From NCBI GenBank assembly GCA_910587085.1, contig CAJUMC010000051.1, positions 1 to 23,455 on the forward strand: a stretch of DNA of 23,455 nt, read 5' to 3'. A program made the position numbers and the translations under genes. This document shows positions 6,632 to 14,608 of the stretch, one piece after another. The notes beneath the pieces are model-generated. The model saw nothing but the letters and a program-made list of their open reading frames with translations. It was not told the DNA's origin and ran no database searches. This DNA comes from an uncultured Lachnospiraceae bacterium. GTDB lineage: Bacteria; Bacillota; Clostridia; Lachnospirales; Lachnospiraceae. Positions within the stretch are counted from its first letter, which is position 1. The number at the start of each line of letters is the position of its first letter.

Positions 6632-8533
6632 ATGGGAATATTGGAATTCCGGGAAGTAAACTGTAAAAACTGTTACAAATGCGTCAGAAACTGTCCGGTC
6701 AAATCCATTGAAGTAATCGGGCATCAGGCGAGGATTATCGAGCAGGAATGTATTCTCTGCGGAAATTGCAGCGTCGTCTGTCCGCAGAAGGCAAAAAGCG
6801 ATATCAGTGAACTCAACGCAGTGCGGCGTATGATCACAGAAGGAAAGAGGGTTTACGCGCTGATCGCGCCTTCGATTGCAGCATATTTTGAGCGTCCGCT
6901 CGAAGAACTGTCCGCTGTCCTGAAGGAGCTTGGCTTCTGTGCGGCGGTCGAGGCGGCGGTCGGAGCGCGGTTGGTGAAGCGGGAATATGAGCGGCTGATT
7001 GCGCGCGATCCGCAGAGCGTGTGGATCTCCTCCTGCTGCCCGGCAATCAACGCCTATATATGCAAGCATCGCGCAGAGGCAGTGCCGTTTCTGGCACCGG
7101 TTCGGACTCCGATGCAGGCGGCGTCCGACATAATTAAGGAGCGCGACGCGGAGGCGGTGGTTGTCTTTATCGGGCCATGCATCGCCAAAAAGGGAGAGGC
7201 GGCAGCGGACGGTTCCAGGACGGATTTTGCGCTGACTTTTGATGAACTGGAAGAATGGCTGGAGGAGCTGCGGGACAGCGGCAGACCGGTATCCGGACAG
7301 TATAACGGTGAAGAACAGACCGCTGGTCAGAGCATGAGTGCAAAACAGGAGGCAGCCGCGTGCCGGAGCCCGGAAGCGGAATGTGCGGCTGTTGCCGGGA
7401 AGGGTGCGGCAGCGGAGAATGCGGCGCACGGGCCGATGCTCTCCCGGTTTTTCCCGGTGACAGGCGGCATTTTGAAAACCATGGAGAAGCAGGACGGCGT
7501 GACCTATCTTTCGATGGACGGGCTGGAAACCTGTATGGAAACGGTGGACGAGATCATTGCCGGGCGGCTTTCGGGCTGCTTTATTGAGATGAGCGCGTGC
7601 CGGGGCAGCTGCATCGGCGGTCCAAGCTTCCGCAGGAGGAAGCTTGGACTGGCCGGCTCCTACCAAAGAATTGCAGAAACAGCAATCGCCTGCAGTGCAG
7701 CCGCCGGGCTGAAGAATGGCAGCTGTTCGGAGAGCGGCCTGCTGCCGGCAGACAGCCGCAGGCCGGAAAAAGGCGGTGCAGCCGGCACGCCGTCCCCGGA
7801 TTTCACGGAGGAGCTGCGGGGGACGCTTGAAATGACGTACCGCGCAGAAAATTCGGGCGCGCCGGTGCCGACCGAGGCGCAGATCACCGCCATTCTGAAA
7901 AAAATGGGAAAAAACAGCCCGGAGGACGAGCTGAACTGCGGCATGTGCGGATATGAGAACTGCCGGAAAAAGGCCGTTGCCGTATTCCAGAACCGCGCAG
8001 AAATCAGCATGTGCCTTCCGTTTATGATGGAGCGTGCGGAATCCTTTTCCGATCAGATTATCAATGTAACACCAAATGCAATCCTCACCGTGGATATGGA
8101 TCTGAAGGTGCAGCAGCTCAACGAGGCCGCGGGCCGGCTGTTCGGTATCCGCCCGGAGGATGTGATCGGCGGGCCGGTTTCGCGCATCCTCGACGAATTT
8201 GATTTTGTCAATATGATGATCAACAATATCGAAAATGTGAAAAAGAATGCTTTTCTCACGGAATATAACTGCTATGTAGAGCAGGTATTTTTATACGACA
8301 AATCCAGCAGCAGTATTATATGTATTATGAAGGATATCAGCGCGGATAAAAACCGGAAAAACCAGGCAATGAAGGCAAAGCTGGCAGCGGCTGACATGGC
8401 CGACGACATTGTGGAGAAGCAGCTGCGCATCGTGCAGGAGATCGCTTCCCTTCTCGGGGAGACGGCCGCAGAGACAAAAATCGCGGTTGCGGATCTGAAG
8501 GAAGCTATTATGATGGACAAGGACGAGCTGTAG
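6632..8533 (+). CDS. Sensory [FeFe]-hydrogenase-like protein with Fe-S and PAS domains (group C, HydS type)
   Basis: 633 residues, soluble. Two 4Fe-4S ferredoxin motifs are present (C11-x2-C14-x2-C17-x3-C21; C40-x2-C43-x2-C46-x3-C50). An H-cluster domain follows: SSCCP (C135, C136), GPCIAKK (C183) and EMSACRGSCIGG (C323, C327). All cysteines expected to hold the H-cluster, plus the proton-relay cysteine, are retained. A further Fe-S motif is C436-x2-C439-x4-C444 with C461, then a PAS domain (about 478-570) and a helical tail that could dimerise or contact a partner. This order fits sensory group C [FeFe]-hydrogenases rather than catalytic ones. Hydrophilic inserts sit at about 225-268 and 352-392. 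The start at ATG 6632 follows AGGGGAAGG. No maturases (HydE, F, G) are in the window. The role as an H2 or redox sensor is inferred. Confidence 0.8.
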   Translation: MGILEFREVNCKNCYKCVRNCPVKSIEVIGHQARIIEQECILCGNCSVVCPQKAKSDISELNAVRRMITEGKRVYALIAPSIAAYFERPLEELSAVLKELGFCAAVEAAVGARLVKREYERLIARDPQSVWISSCCPAINAYICKHRAEAVPFLAPVRTPMQAASDIIKERDAEAVVVFIGPCIAKKGEAAADGSRTDFALTFDELEEWLEELRDSGRPVSGQYNGEEQTAGQSMSAKQEAAACRSPEAECAAVAGKGAAAENAAHGPMLSRFFPVTGGILKTMEKQDGVTYLSMDGLETCMETVDEIIAGRLSGCFIEMSACRGSCIGGPSFRRRKLGLAGSYQRIAETAIACSAAAGLKNGSCSESGLLPADSRRPEKGGAAGTPSPDFTEELRGTLEMTYRAENSGAPVPTEAQITAILKKMGKNSPEDELNCGMCGYENCRKKAVAVFQNRAEISMCLPFMMERAESFSDQIINVTPNAILTVDMDLKVQQLNEAAGRLFGIRPEDVIGGPVSRILDEFDFVNMMINNIENVKKNAFLTEYNCYVEQVFLYDKSSSSIICIMKDISADKNRKNQAMKAKLAAADMADDIVEKQLRIVQEIASLLGETAAETKIAVADLKEAIMMDKDEL

Positions 8534-8556
8534 AAGAGCCTGCAGCTTAGGCTGTA

Positions 8557-8617
8557 CCGGCTGATTTCATGTTCCGCCGTGTACCAGCAGGCCAGGCAGC
8601 GGAACATGAACGGCCGG
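8557..8617 (+). promoter_or_regulatory. Large stem-loop between hydrogenase and phosphatase genes
   Basis: TCATGTTCCGC (8567-8577) pairs perfectly with GCGGAACATGA (8599-8609) around a 21-nt loop. CCGGC (8557-8561) and GCCGG (8613-8617) can extend the stem across a small internal loop. It has no T-run. In this 122-bp gap it may set relative expression, for example by RNA processing or stabilisation, or the dyad could be bound as DNA. Confidence 0.5.
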
Positions 8618-8626
8618 AGTGATAAT

Positions 8627-8659
8627 GCCGCATGCGCGGCAGATTGTGAGGAAATATGG
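8627..8659 (+). repeat. Hairpin-plus-RBS module, copy A
   Basis: TGCCGC-ATGC-GCGGCA forms a 6-bp hairpin, followed by GATTGTGAGGAA and the phosphatase ATG. 29 of 33 bases match copy B at 9988-10020, which precedes the RNA methyltransferase gene. A looser relative stands before the response regulator (10814-10845). Confidence 0.6.
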
Positions 8660-9816
8660 TTCAGACAGTAATTGAATGCGGAAAGGTAAGCCTGATAAAA
8701 AAGCAGGAGACGCTGTGCGGAGATTCCTCCCACATCGTGCGGGAGAAAAACAGGCTGACAGCGGTGCTTTCGGACGGGCTGGGCAGCGGCGTAAAAGCAA
8801 ATATCCTGGCAACGCTGACCTCAACGATCCTGGCGACGCTGCTCTCGCACAAGCTTCCGGTTGAGGAATGCGTCTACACGGTCGCCTCCACGCTGCCGAT
8901 GTGCAGGGAGCGCAAGCTCGCGTATTCCACTTTCACGGCGGTACAGATTGAGGACGATATCGCACACCTAGTGCAGTATGACAATCCGATGGCAATCCTG
9001 CTGCGCCGCGGGAAAAATAGGCCCTATTCCTCCAGCCGCACTTTTGTGGAGAACAAGGAGGTCTATGAGAGTACCATCCATCTCGAGGAGGGGGATATGC
9101 TGATTCTGATGTCGGATGGAATGACGGCGGCAGGGCTCGGCAAAACCAATACCTCGGGCTGGAGCCGGGACGAGATCGCGCAGCTGGCGGAGCGGTTGTA
9201 TGAGCCGGATATGGCTCCGCAGCGGATGGCCGCGCTGCTGGTGGACGCGGCGTTTTCCCTCTGCCTCGAGGAGAACGACGACGACACTTCCGCCATGGTG
9301 CTTGCGGTGCGCGGGCGCAGAGCGGCGAACATAATGGTCGGGCCTCCGGAAAACCGCGACGAGGACAATAAAATCCTGCGCCTGTTTTTTGCGAAGGAGG
9401 GCCGGCATATTGTATGCGGCGGAACCACGGCGTCCACCGTATCAAAATTTCTGGGAAAGCCGTCGGTGCTGCTCTCCGATACGGCGACGGAAGAGGTGCC
9501 CGCCATTTCCCGGATGGAGGGAACCGATCTTGTTACGGAGGGTGTAATCACCCTTCAGCAACTGGTGAAATTTGGAAATTCTTATCTTGAAAATCCGATG
9601 CTTTCGCTGGAGCTGACTCATCGGCGCGACGGAGTTGCCGCGCTGGCGCGCTATCTGTTTGAGGAGGCGACCGATATTACCATCTACTTCGGCCGGGCGG
9701 TCAACGAGGCGCATCAGGGGCTGGACATTGAGTTTGCCGAGAAGCTGAAGGCGGTCGAAGCACTGGAGCAGCTTTTGATAAAAGCGGGGAAAAATGTAAA
9801 AATAAGCGTATGCTGA
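8656..9816 (+). CDS. SpoIIE-family PP2C protein phosphatase
   Basis: 386 residues, no membrane segment. The N-terminal 220 residues are a PP2C/SpoIIE domain. Metal-binding aspartates are seen in VLSDGLGSGVKA (near residue 40), ILMSDGMTAAGL (near 152) and EENDDDTSAMVL (near 210). Such enzymes remove phosphate from serine or threonine, classically on anti-sigma-antagonist proteins. There is no N-terminal sensor domain, so input probably comes from the hydrogenase-PAS protein encoded just upstream. Residues 225-386 form an extra domain (CGGTTASTVSKFLGKPSVLL and onward) that I associate with phosphatases found beside sensory hydrogenases but cannot name. The start at ATG 8656 follows GAGGAA. No anti-sigma factor or STAS protein is in the window, so the substrate is unknown. 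Confidence 0.8.
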   Translation: MVQTVIECGKVSLIKKQETLCGDSSHIVREKNRLTAVLSDGLGSGVKANILATLTSTILATLLSHKLPVEECVYTVASTLPMCRERKLAYSTFTAVQIEDDIAHLVQYDNPMAILLRRGKNRPYSSSRTFVENKEVYESTIHLEEGDMLILMSDGMTAAGLGKTNTSGWSRDEIAQLAERLYEPDMAPQRMAALLVDAAFSLCLEENDDDTSAMVLAVRGRRAANIMVGPPENRDEDNKILRLFFAKEGRHIVCGGTTASTVSKFLGKPSVLLSDTATEEVPAISRMEGTDLVTEGVITLQQLVKFGNSYLENPMLSLELTHRRDGVAALARYLFEEATDITIYFGRAVNEAHQGLDIEFAEKLKAVEALEQLLIKAGKNVKISVC

Positions 9817-9987
9817 GCCGCATTCGGAACAGCTCTTCGTTCAGGGCGGCAGGAAACATGGAGATATCCTGGACGGCGGGACGCACTGGTCGCCGAATCT
9901 GGAATCCGCCGGCCGGCAAAGAACGTCAAAGTTTCCGGAGCGGCTTATGAGCCAGCTAGGAAACCGGCCGCAGGGCACTGGCTGAAA

Positions 9988-10020
9988 GCCGCCTGCGCGG
10001 CAGATTGAGAGGAATCATGG
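9988..10020 (+). repeat. Hairpin-plus-RBS module, copy B
   Basis: GCCGC and GCGGC flank CCTGC, followed by AGATTGAGAGGAATC and the methyltransferase ATG. 29 of 33 bases match copy A (8627-8659). It lies at the end of a 200-bp gap (9817-10016) that also holds AGCCAG (9950-9955) facing CTGGCT (9978-9983). I see no gene and no terminator in that gap. Confidence 0.6.
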
Positions 10021-10757
10021 AAACAGAAACAAAAATGTCGATAAAGCCGTACAAGAAAGCGGCGGATTATTCCTATACGCTCGGGGCCTTCCCGACGATC
10101 GAGCTGATAAAAAGCGGAACTGCGGCGGTGCGGGGAGTCTACATCCATTCCAGTTTTCCCGATGCAAAGCAGCTTTCCGGACTCTGCCGCGCCCGCGGTA
10201 TTCCCCTGGCCGTAAACGACAAGCTTATTGCCCGCCTGAGCGACAAGGAGAATGTTTTTGTTGTCGGTGTATTTGAGAAATATACGCAGCAGCTGGATGC
10301 TTCCCGGCCGCAGCTGGTACTTGTTAATCCGGGGAATATGGGAAATATGGGCACGATCCTTCGGACGGCGGTCGGCTTCGGCATCCATGATATCGCCTTT
10401 ATCAGCCCGGCGGTAGATGTGTTTCATCCGAAAGTGGTGCGAGCGTCGATGGGCGCTTTGTTCCGGCTGCGCCATGAGTATTTTCAAAGTTTTGCCGAAT
10501 ACCGCGGGAGAAATCCGCAGCATGAGGTGTTTACCTTTATGCTGAACGGGGAGCGGCCGCTGACGGTGGAAAACTGCCCGAAGCCCGGACTCTTCTGTCT
10601 GGTCTTCGGAAACGAGGCCACGGGGCTGGATGATTCCTATCTTTCCGCGGGAACAAGCGTGATTATTCCGCAGTCCGGGGAGGTGGATTCGCTGAATCTG
10701 ACCATTGCGGTCGGAATCGGAGCATTTTTGTTTACGAGAGCAGCAGCCGGGCAGTAA
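10017..10757 (+). CDS. TrmH (SpoU)-family RNA 2'-O-methyltransferase
   Basis: 246 residues, soluble. The three SPOUT knot motifs are clear. Motif 1 is NPGNMGNMGTILRTA from residue 104, with the catalytic Arg. Motif 2 is CLVFGNEATGL near residue 197. Motif 3 is VIIPQSGEVDSLNLTIAVGI near residue 219. These enzymes transfer a methyl group from S-adenosylmethionine to a ribose 2'-OH of tRNA or rRNA. The N-terminal 95 residues probably bind substrate. I chose ATG 10017 because GAGAGGAA stands 2-9 bp before it. The gene lies in the same direction between a phosphatase and a two-component system, an unusual setting for a housekeeping-type enzyme. The target nucleotide cannot be told from sequence. 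Confidence 0.85.
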   Translation: METETKMSIKPYKKAADYSYTLGAFPTIELIKSGTAAVRGVYIHSSFPDAKQLSGLCRARGIPLAVNDKLIARLSDKENVFVVGVFEKYTQQLDASRPQLVLVNPGNMGNMGTILRTAVGFGIHDIAFISPAVDVFHPKVVRASMGALFRLRHEYFQSFAEYRGRNPQHEVFTFMLNGERPLTVENCPKPGLFCLVFGNEATGLDDSYLSAGTSVIIPQSGEVDSLNLTIAVGIGAFLFTRAAAGQ

Positions 10758-10813
10758 GCGGCCGGAACACGCGCGGGATATTCCTGCCGGAGTGCGGGCG
10801 AAAGCGAGGAAGG

Positions 10814-10845
10814 GCCGGCTGCCGGCAGGTGCAGGAGGAATTATG
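10814..10845 (+). repeat. Loose relative of the hairpin-plus-RBS module (copy C)
   Basis: GCCGGCTGCCGGCAGG followed by GCAGGAGGAATT and ATG. The order of a GC dyad, a short spacer and GAGGAA resembles copies A and B, but with a gap and several changes, so shared origin is uncertain. CTGCCGGCAG is itself a palindrome. Confidence 0.3.
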
Positions 10846-11625
10846 ATATATCGGATTGCGGTTTGCGACGACGATGAGGAGCAGCTTTTTTATCTGTCCC
10901 GCCTGCTTCGGGAATGGGGGGAAAGGCGGCAGCGGCTGCTTAAAATTGAAGCATACCGAAGTGCGGAGAGCTTTCTGTTCAGCTATGAGGAAAATCCCTG
11001 CGATCTGCTGCTGCTCGATATTGAGATGGGCGGACAAAGCGGCATGGAACTGGCAAAACGTCTGCGCGCGCAGAAGGACAGGCTGCCGATTATCTTTGTA
11101 ACGGGATATTCTGAATATATGTCGGAAGGCTACGATGTGGAAGCGCTGCACTATCTGCTCAAGCCGCTGAAGAAGGAAAAGCTGTTTGCGGTGCTGGAGC
11201 GATGTACGGCCGCCGGACGCCGCCGGGAGGAGATTCTTGTGAGCGGGGAAGACGGCGTAACCCATGTCGCCGCGGAAGAAATTCTGTATATGGAGGCATG
11301 CGGACGAAAAACACTTATCCGGCTGGCGGACGGAAGCGAGCTTTCGAGCAGCTGCGGAATCCAGACCTGGGCAGAGCGCTTTGACGCGGATGCCCGGGAA
11401 AAAGAAAGGACGCCTGCGGGCGGCGGAACGGAGAGCGGGGCGGGCGCGGACTGCCGGGAGGTGTTTGTGCATTGCCACCGCTCCTATCTTGTCAGCCTGC
11501 GCCATGCGAAGGAGATTCGGAAAACGGAAATTCTGCTGGAGCAGGGGATTTCTGTGCCGGTTTCCAGGCGGATGTATGAGAAAGTAAGCCGCGCCTTTAT
11601 CCGGTATTATACCGGGACCGCATAA
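10843..11625 (+). CDS. LytTR-type response regulator
   Basis: 260 residues. An N-terminal receiver domain has the acidic pocket D9-D11, the phosphoacceptor D59 in LLLLDIEM, the switch region IIFVTGYSEY and the lysine in LLKPLKKEKL. A C-terminal LytTR DNA-binding domain runs from about residue 132 (ILVSGEDGVTHVAAEEILYM) to HCHRSYLVSLRHAKEI and VPVSRRMYEKV. These regulators bind direct repeats near promoters. A hydrophilic insert of about 20 residues rich in Gly, Ala and Glu (around 183-203) splits the LytTR domain just before the conserved HRSYLV. I chose ATG 10843 because GGAGGAA lies a few bases upstream; a longer form from 10705 would overlap the previous gene. It is paired with the GHKL kinase downstream. 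Confidence 0.85.
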   Translation: MIYRIAVCDDDEEQLFYLSRLLREWGERRQRLLKIEAYRSAESFLFSYEENPCDLLLLDIEMGGQSGMELAKRLRAQKDRLPIIFVTGYSEYMSEGYDVEALHYLLKPLKKEKLFAVLERCTAAGRRREEILVSGEDGVTHVAAEEILYMEACGRKTLIRLADGSELSSSCGIQTWAERFDADAREKERTPAGGGTESGAGADCREVFVHCHRSYLVSLRHAKEIRKTEILLEQGISVPVSRRMYEKVSRAFIRYYTGTA

Positions 11626-11757
11626 GAGGGAGGAAAGAAACCTTCTTCCGGCCGCAGGGTTCGGAGAAACTGCTGCCGAAAGAAGTTATCCGCTGCCTTG
11701 CCGGGGCGGGAGCGCTCCTGTGAGAAAGCGGGGACAGGCTGAAAAGAAGGAGATACT

Positions 11758-12513
11758 ATGAGAGCCGTATGGATAACGGTGCTGGCCGCTGCGGGCATTC
11801 TGGTCTGCTCAGCGGTTTTTCTTGCCGCAAGAAGGCTGATTTATTGCCTGATCGACCGGAGAATTGATCGCTTCCAGAGCGAGCTGATCGAAAAGCAGAT
11901 TACAGAAATCGAAAATATGTATCGGCAGGTGCGCGGCTGGCGGCATGACTACCGGAACCATATCCAGAATATGAAGATTCAGCTGCACGAGAAAAATTAC
12001 GACGGGCTGGATAAATATCTCGACAGCCTGGAGGGTGATCTGGCGGTTGTGGATACAACGATAAAAACCGGGAATGTAATGGCGGACGCGATTCTGAACA
12101 GCAAACTTTCCGTTGCCGGAAAGCAGCAGGTGAGGCTTTCGGTCAAGGCGAATATTCCCGGGAGCCTGCCGCTGTCAGATGTGGAGCTCTGCGCGGTGCT
12201 CGGCAATCTTCTGGACAACGCGATGGAGGCATGTGCGTGCCTTCCGCAGGAGGAACGTTTTCTCCGCGTCTATATCGGGACACTGAAAAATCAGCTCTAT
12301 ATTTCCGTTCAGAACAGTGCGGGGGAGGTGTACAGGGAAAACGGCATCTATCGTTCGACCAAGCCGGGAGAGCACGGATACGGAATTTTCCGCATCGACC
12401 GGATCGCAAAAAAATACGGAGGATTTGTCAACCGGCAGAATGAGGAGGGGGTATTTGCCACGGAGCTGCTGCTCCCGATCGGAGCAGGGCAGGATATAGG
12501 CTCTGAAGAATAA
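11758..12513 (+). CDS. GHKL-type (AgrC-like) sensor histidine kinase with a single membrane helix
   Basis: 251 residues. One membrane helix (5-24) is followed by a coiled dimerisation region and the kinase core. The phosphoacceptor is H63 in RGWRHDYRNHIQNMK. The ATP-binding N box is GNLLDNAMEAC (about 153-163) and the G box is GEHGYGIFRID (about 204-214). Agr-type kinases usually have five to seven helices. This one lacks any sizeable outside or membrane sensor domain, so its input may come from another membrane protein, perhaps the polytopic protein encoded next. It should phosphorylate the LytTR regulator encoded 132 bp upstream. The start at ATG 11758 has AAGGAG upstream. The gap 11626-11757 holds GGAGCGCTCC and a CCTGT/ACAGG dyad but no peptide gene that I can support. 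Confidence 0.85.
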   Translation: MRAVWITVLAAAGILVCSAVFLAARRLIYCLIDRRIDRFQSELIEKQITEIENMYRQVRGWRHDYRNHIQNMKIQLHEKNYDGLDKYLDSLEGDLAVVDTTIKTGNVMADAILNSKLSVAGKQQVRLSVKANIPGSLPLSDVELCAVLGNLLDNAMEACACLPQEERFLRVYIGTLKNQLYISVQNSAGEVYRENGIYRSTKPGEHGYGIFRIDRIAKKYGGFVNRQNEEGVFATELLLPIGAGQDIGSEE

Positions 12514-12555
12514 ACAAAATTGGTTTGAAAAAGGAAAGGCGGAAGCAACACAGCG

Positions 12556-14580
12556 ATGCGGAAGGGGAAAAGTTCAGTCAAAACGAAAGTTCAGGAAGAA
12601 AACGAAAAAAATATACAAAAATCAACATACAACAATTATGTAGCAATACTAGCGGAAAAAAGCGTAAGTAAAACGGAAGTTCCGGATAAGAAAAGCAGGA
12701 GCAAAACAGAATTTCCGGAAGATAGCCATGGAATGTCCGAAGCGGAGAGAAAAGCAAAGAGATGGGAGGCCGCCCGGTTTTTCGAATCGCTGAAAAGGGA
12801 GCCGGATCGCCAAAGCGGCAGGATTCTGCTGTTGTATTTTGCTGCAATTTCCGTTCTTGAGCTGCTCGCCTGCACTGCGGGAGGGATTTTTTCCGCCGTG
12901 GCGGCCCGGCTGTGGATGCTTGGCGGGCTTATATGTCTGCTGGCGTTTGTTTCCTGCGCCGGCAGCCGGCTGGCAGAGGACTTAAGGAAACGGCGGTATC
13001 TTGTTCCGGCCGGATTTGCGGCGCTGCTGCTGATCTATGGGAGCTTTATCGGCAATATCGGATACGCGGATATCAATCCCGACGCGGCGCAGCAGGCTGC
13101 TGCCGGGCTTCGTTCCTTTTCCGCCGGAGACTGGAATTATACCGGGGTCGCCTTTCTCGGGTATGCGAACCGGCAGTACCTTCTGGCTGCACTTCCTGCG
13201 GCGCTGTTCGGCAGGAGCATCCTGACGCTTCACCTGGGCTTTGCCCTGCCGTTTCTGATCGGTCTTACCATGCTGTTTCTGGAGCTGAGAAGCTGGCTGA
13301 AGCAGCATGGCCAGAAAGAAGCGCTCGCCCTGATCCCGGTGTATGCAATGACAGCCTTTCGCTTTATCCCGGAATATTATCTGAATTTTGAGCAGGCCAT
13401 TACCCCGGTGGCTCTGACGATGATGGGAATTGCGCTGTTTATGAGACTGTACCGGGCTCCGGATGTCATCGGTATTTTCTGCCTTTCCTGGGTCGGATGC
13501 CTGTTCTGCGATTCCTACACGCCGGTGCTTGCATCGCTGGGCCTGCTTCTCTGCTTTCTCGTGCTGTTCATGCTCGAGCTTCTCCGGAACGCCGCGGCCC
13601 GGGGAAAACGAGATTCCGGAAGGGGCAGCAGAACAGAGCAAAAAACGCCGTCAGAAAAGAAGAGCCCGAAAACCGCCGGCAAAGAGCAGGCAATGCCGGA
13701 CAGCATGCATCCGGAAGCGCGGCGCGCACGGATTCTGGCACAAACTCTCGTCGGACTGACGGCAAATATCGTATGCTTTTTCCTTGCCACTCTTTTGGCG
13801 CATCGGTCGGATCGGGTGAATTCGTTCCGGGAGAATGTGGATCTCATTTCCTTTGCCGCGGAAACCTGGGGTGAGTTTTTTACCGATTCCAACGCGGTAT
13901 TCCTCGGCATTTTTTCCGGCGCGGTTCTGCTCTATCTTTTTCTCTCCCTGCTGGGAAGACTGAAGTTCCGGGATTTTACCATATCCTGCTGGACATTCGG
14001 CGTCGTGCTGTTTGCCAATTACCTGGCGGGCTATACGACCTACCAGAAGGCCTGGATTCTGCAGCGGAATATGATTATTATCCCCGTGCTAGTCACGGCC
14101 ATCTTCCTGGCGCTGATGCGCTTTCTGAAGCGTTACAGCATTGCGGTCAGCAGGCCGATAACCGTCTGCCTTGTTCTGTTTTTCATGGCCGCCGGCCTTG
14201 TAAATTTTCACCTGGAGCACCAGTCCTTCACGTATTTCAGCCATATCCAGCCGCTGAAGTTCATGATTGCCTACACGGAGGATACGCTGGAGGAATACGG
14301 CGTCCTAGACACGGACGAGTTCAATCTGGTATTGTATACGGATAATGTGCTGCAGAGTAATCTGCAGGATTACGGGAAGTTTTTTTATCCGAACGCCCAT
14401 ATCTATTCGCTCAAATCCGGGGAGACGCCGCAGAATCTGGACTGGAGCATGCCGACTTTTCTGTTCGGGGAGAGCGGGGAGGTGCTCGCAGAGTTCGGAC
14501 CGGACATTAAACGCAGGAGCTATCGGAATCCGCGATACCGCACTACCGTGGTCTGGTATCGCAGCGTGAAAATCGAATAA
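12556..14580 (+). CDS. Large polytopic membrane protein, possible GT-C type glycosyltransferase
   Basis: 674 residues. A charged 70-residue cytoplasmic N-terminus is followed by about 11 membrane helices (roughly 95-560) and a soluble C-terminal part (565-674). After the third helix comes an outward loop, INPDAAQQAAAGLRSFSAGD, and then a run of hydrophobic helices. This resembles lipid-sugar-dependent GT-C enzymes (ArnT, PMT and YfhO style), but I see no decisive catalytic motif. The N-terminus has an imperfect repeat, SKTEVPDKKS and SKTEFPEDS (33-bp DNA period, 12667-12723), in AT-richer DNA. A lysine-rich insert (about 350-392, 13600-13730) separates two helices. The start is weakly marked: GGAAAGGCGGA stands about 12-20 bp before ATG 12556, and ATG 12733 is an alternative. 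It follows the kinase by 42 bp and ends at a strong terminator. Confidence 0.55.
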   Translation: MRKGKSSVKTKVQEENEKNIQKSTYNNYVAILAEKSVSKTEVPDKKSRSKTEFPEDSHGMSEAERKAKRWEAARFFESLKREPDRQSGRILLLYFAAISVLELLACTAGGIFSAVAARLWMLGGLICLLAFVSCAGSRLAEDLRKRRYLVPAGFAALLLIYGSFIGNIGYADINPDAAQQAAAGLRSFSAGDWNYTGVAFLGYANRQYLLAALPAALFGRSILTLHLGFALPFLIGLTMLFLELRSWLKQHGQKEALALIPVYAMTAFRFIPEYYLNFEQAITPVALTMMGIALFMRLYRAPDVIGIFCLSWVGCLFCDSYTPVLASLGLLLCFLVLFMLELLRNAAARGKRDSGRGSRTEQKTPSEKKSPKTAGKEQAMPDSMHPEARRARILAQTLVGLTANIVCFFLATLLAHRSDRVNSFRENVDLISFAAETWGEFFTDSNAVFLGIFSGAVLLYLFLSLLGRLKFRDFTISCWTFGVVLFANYLAGYTTYQKAWILQRNMIIIPVLVTAIFLALMRFLKRYSIAVSRPITVCLVLFFMAAGLVNFHLEHQSFTYFSHIQPLKFMIAYTEDTLEEYGVLDTDEFNLVLYTDNVLQSNLQDYGKFFYPNAHIYSLKSGETPQNLDWSMPTFLFGESGEVLAEFGPDIKRRSYRNPRYRTTVVWYRSVKIE

Positions 14581-14608
14581 ATTAAAAACCCGTTCATCCA
14601 AAAATCCG

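Noticed and set aside
6384..6666. Short frames on both strands before the hydrogenase gene
   Set aside because: They overlap the promoter at 6547-6576 and have no RBS or recognisable sequence.
11626..11757. AgrD-like autoinducer peptide between regulator and kinase
   Set aside because: All frames were read; no start with an RBS and no amphipathic peptide with a conserved cysteine was found.
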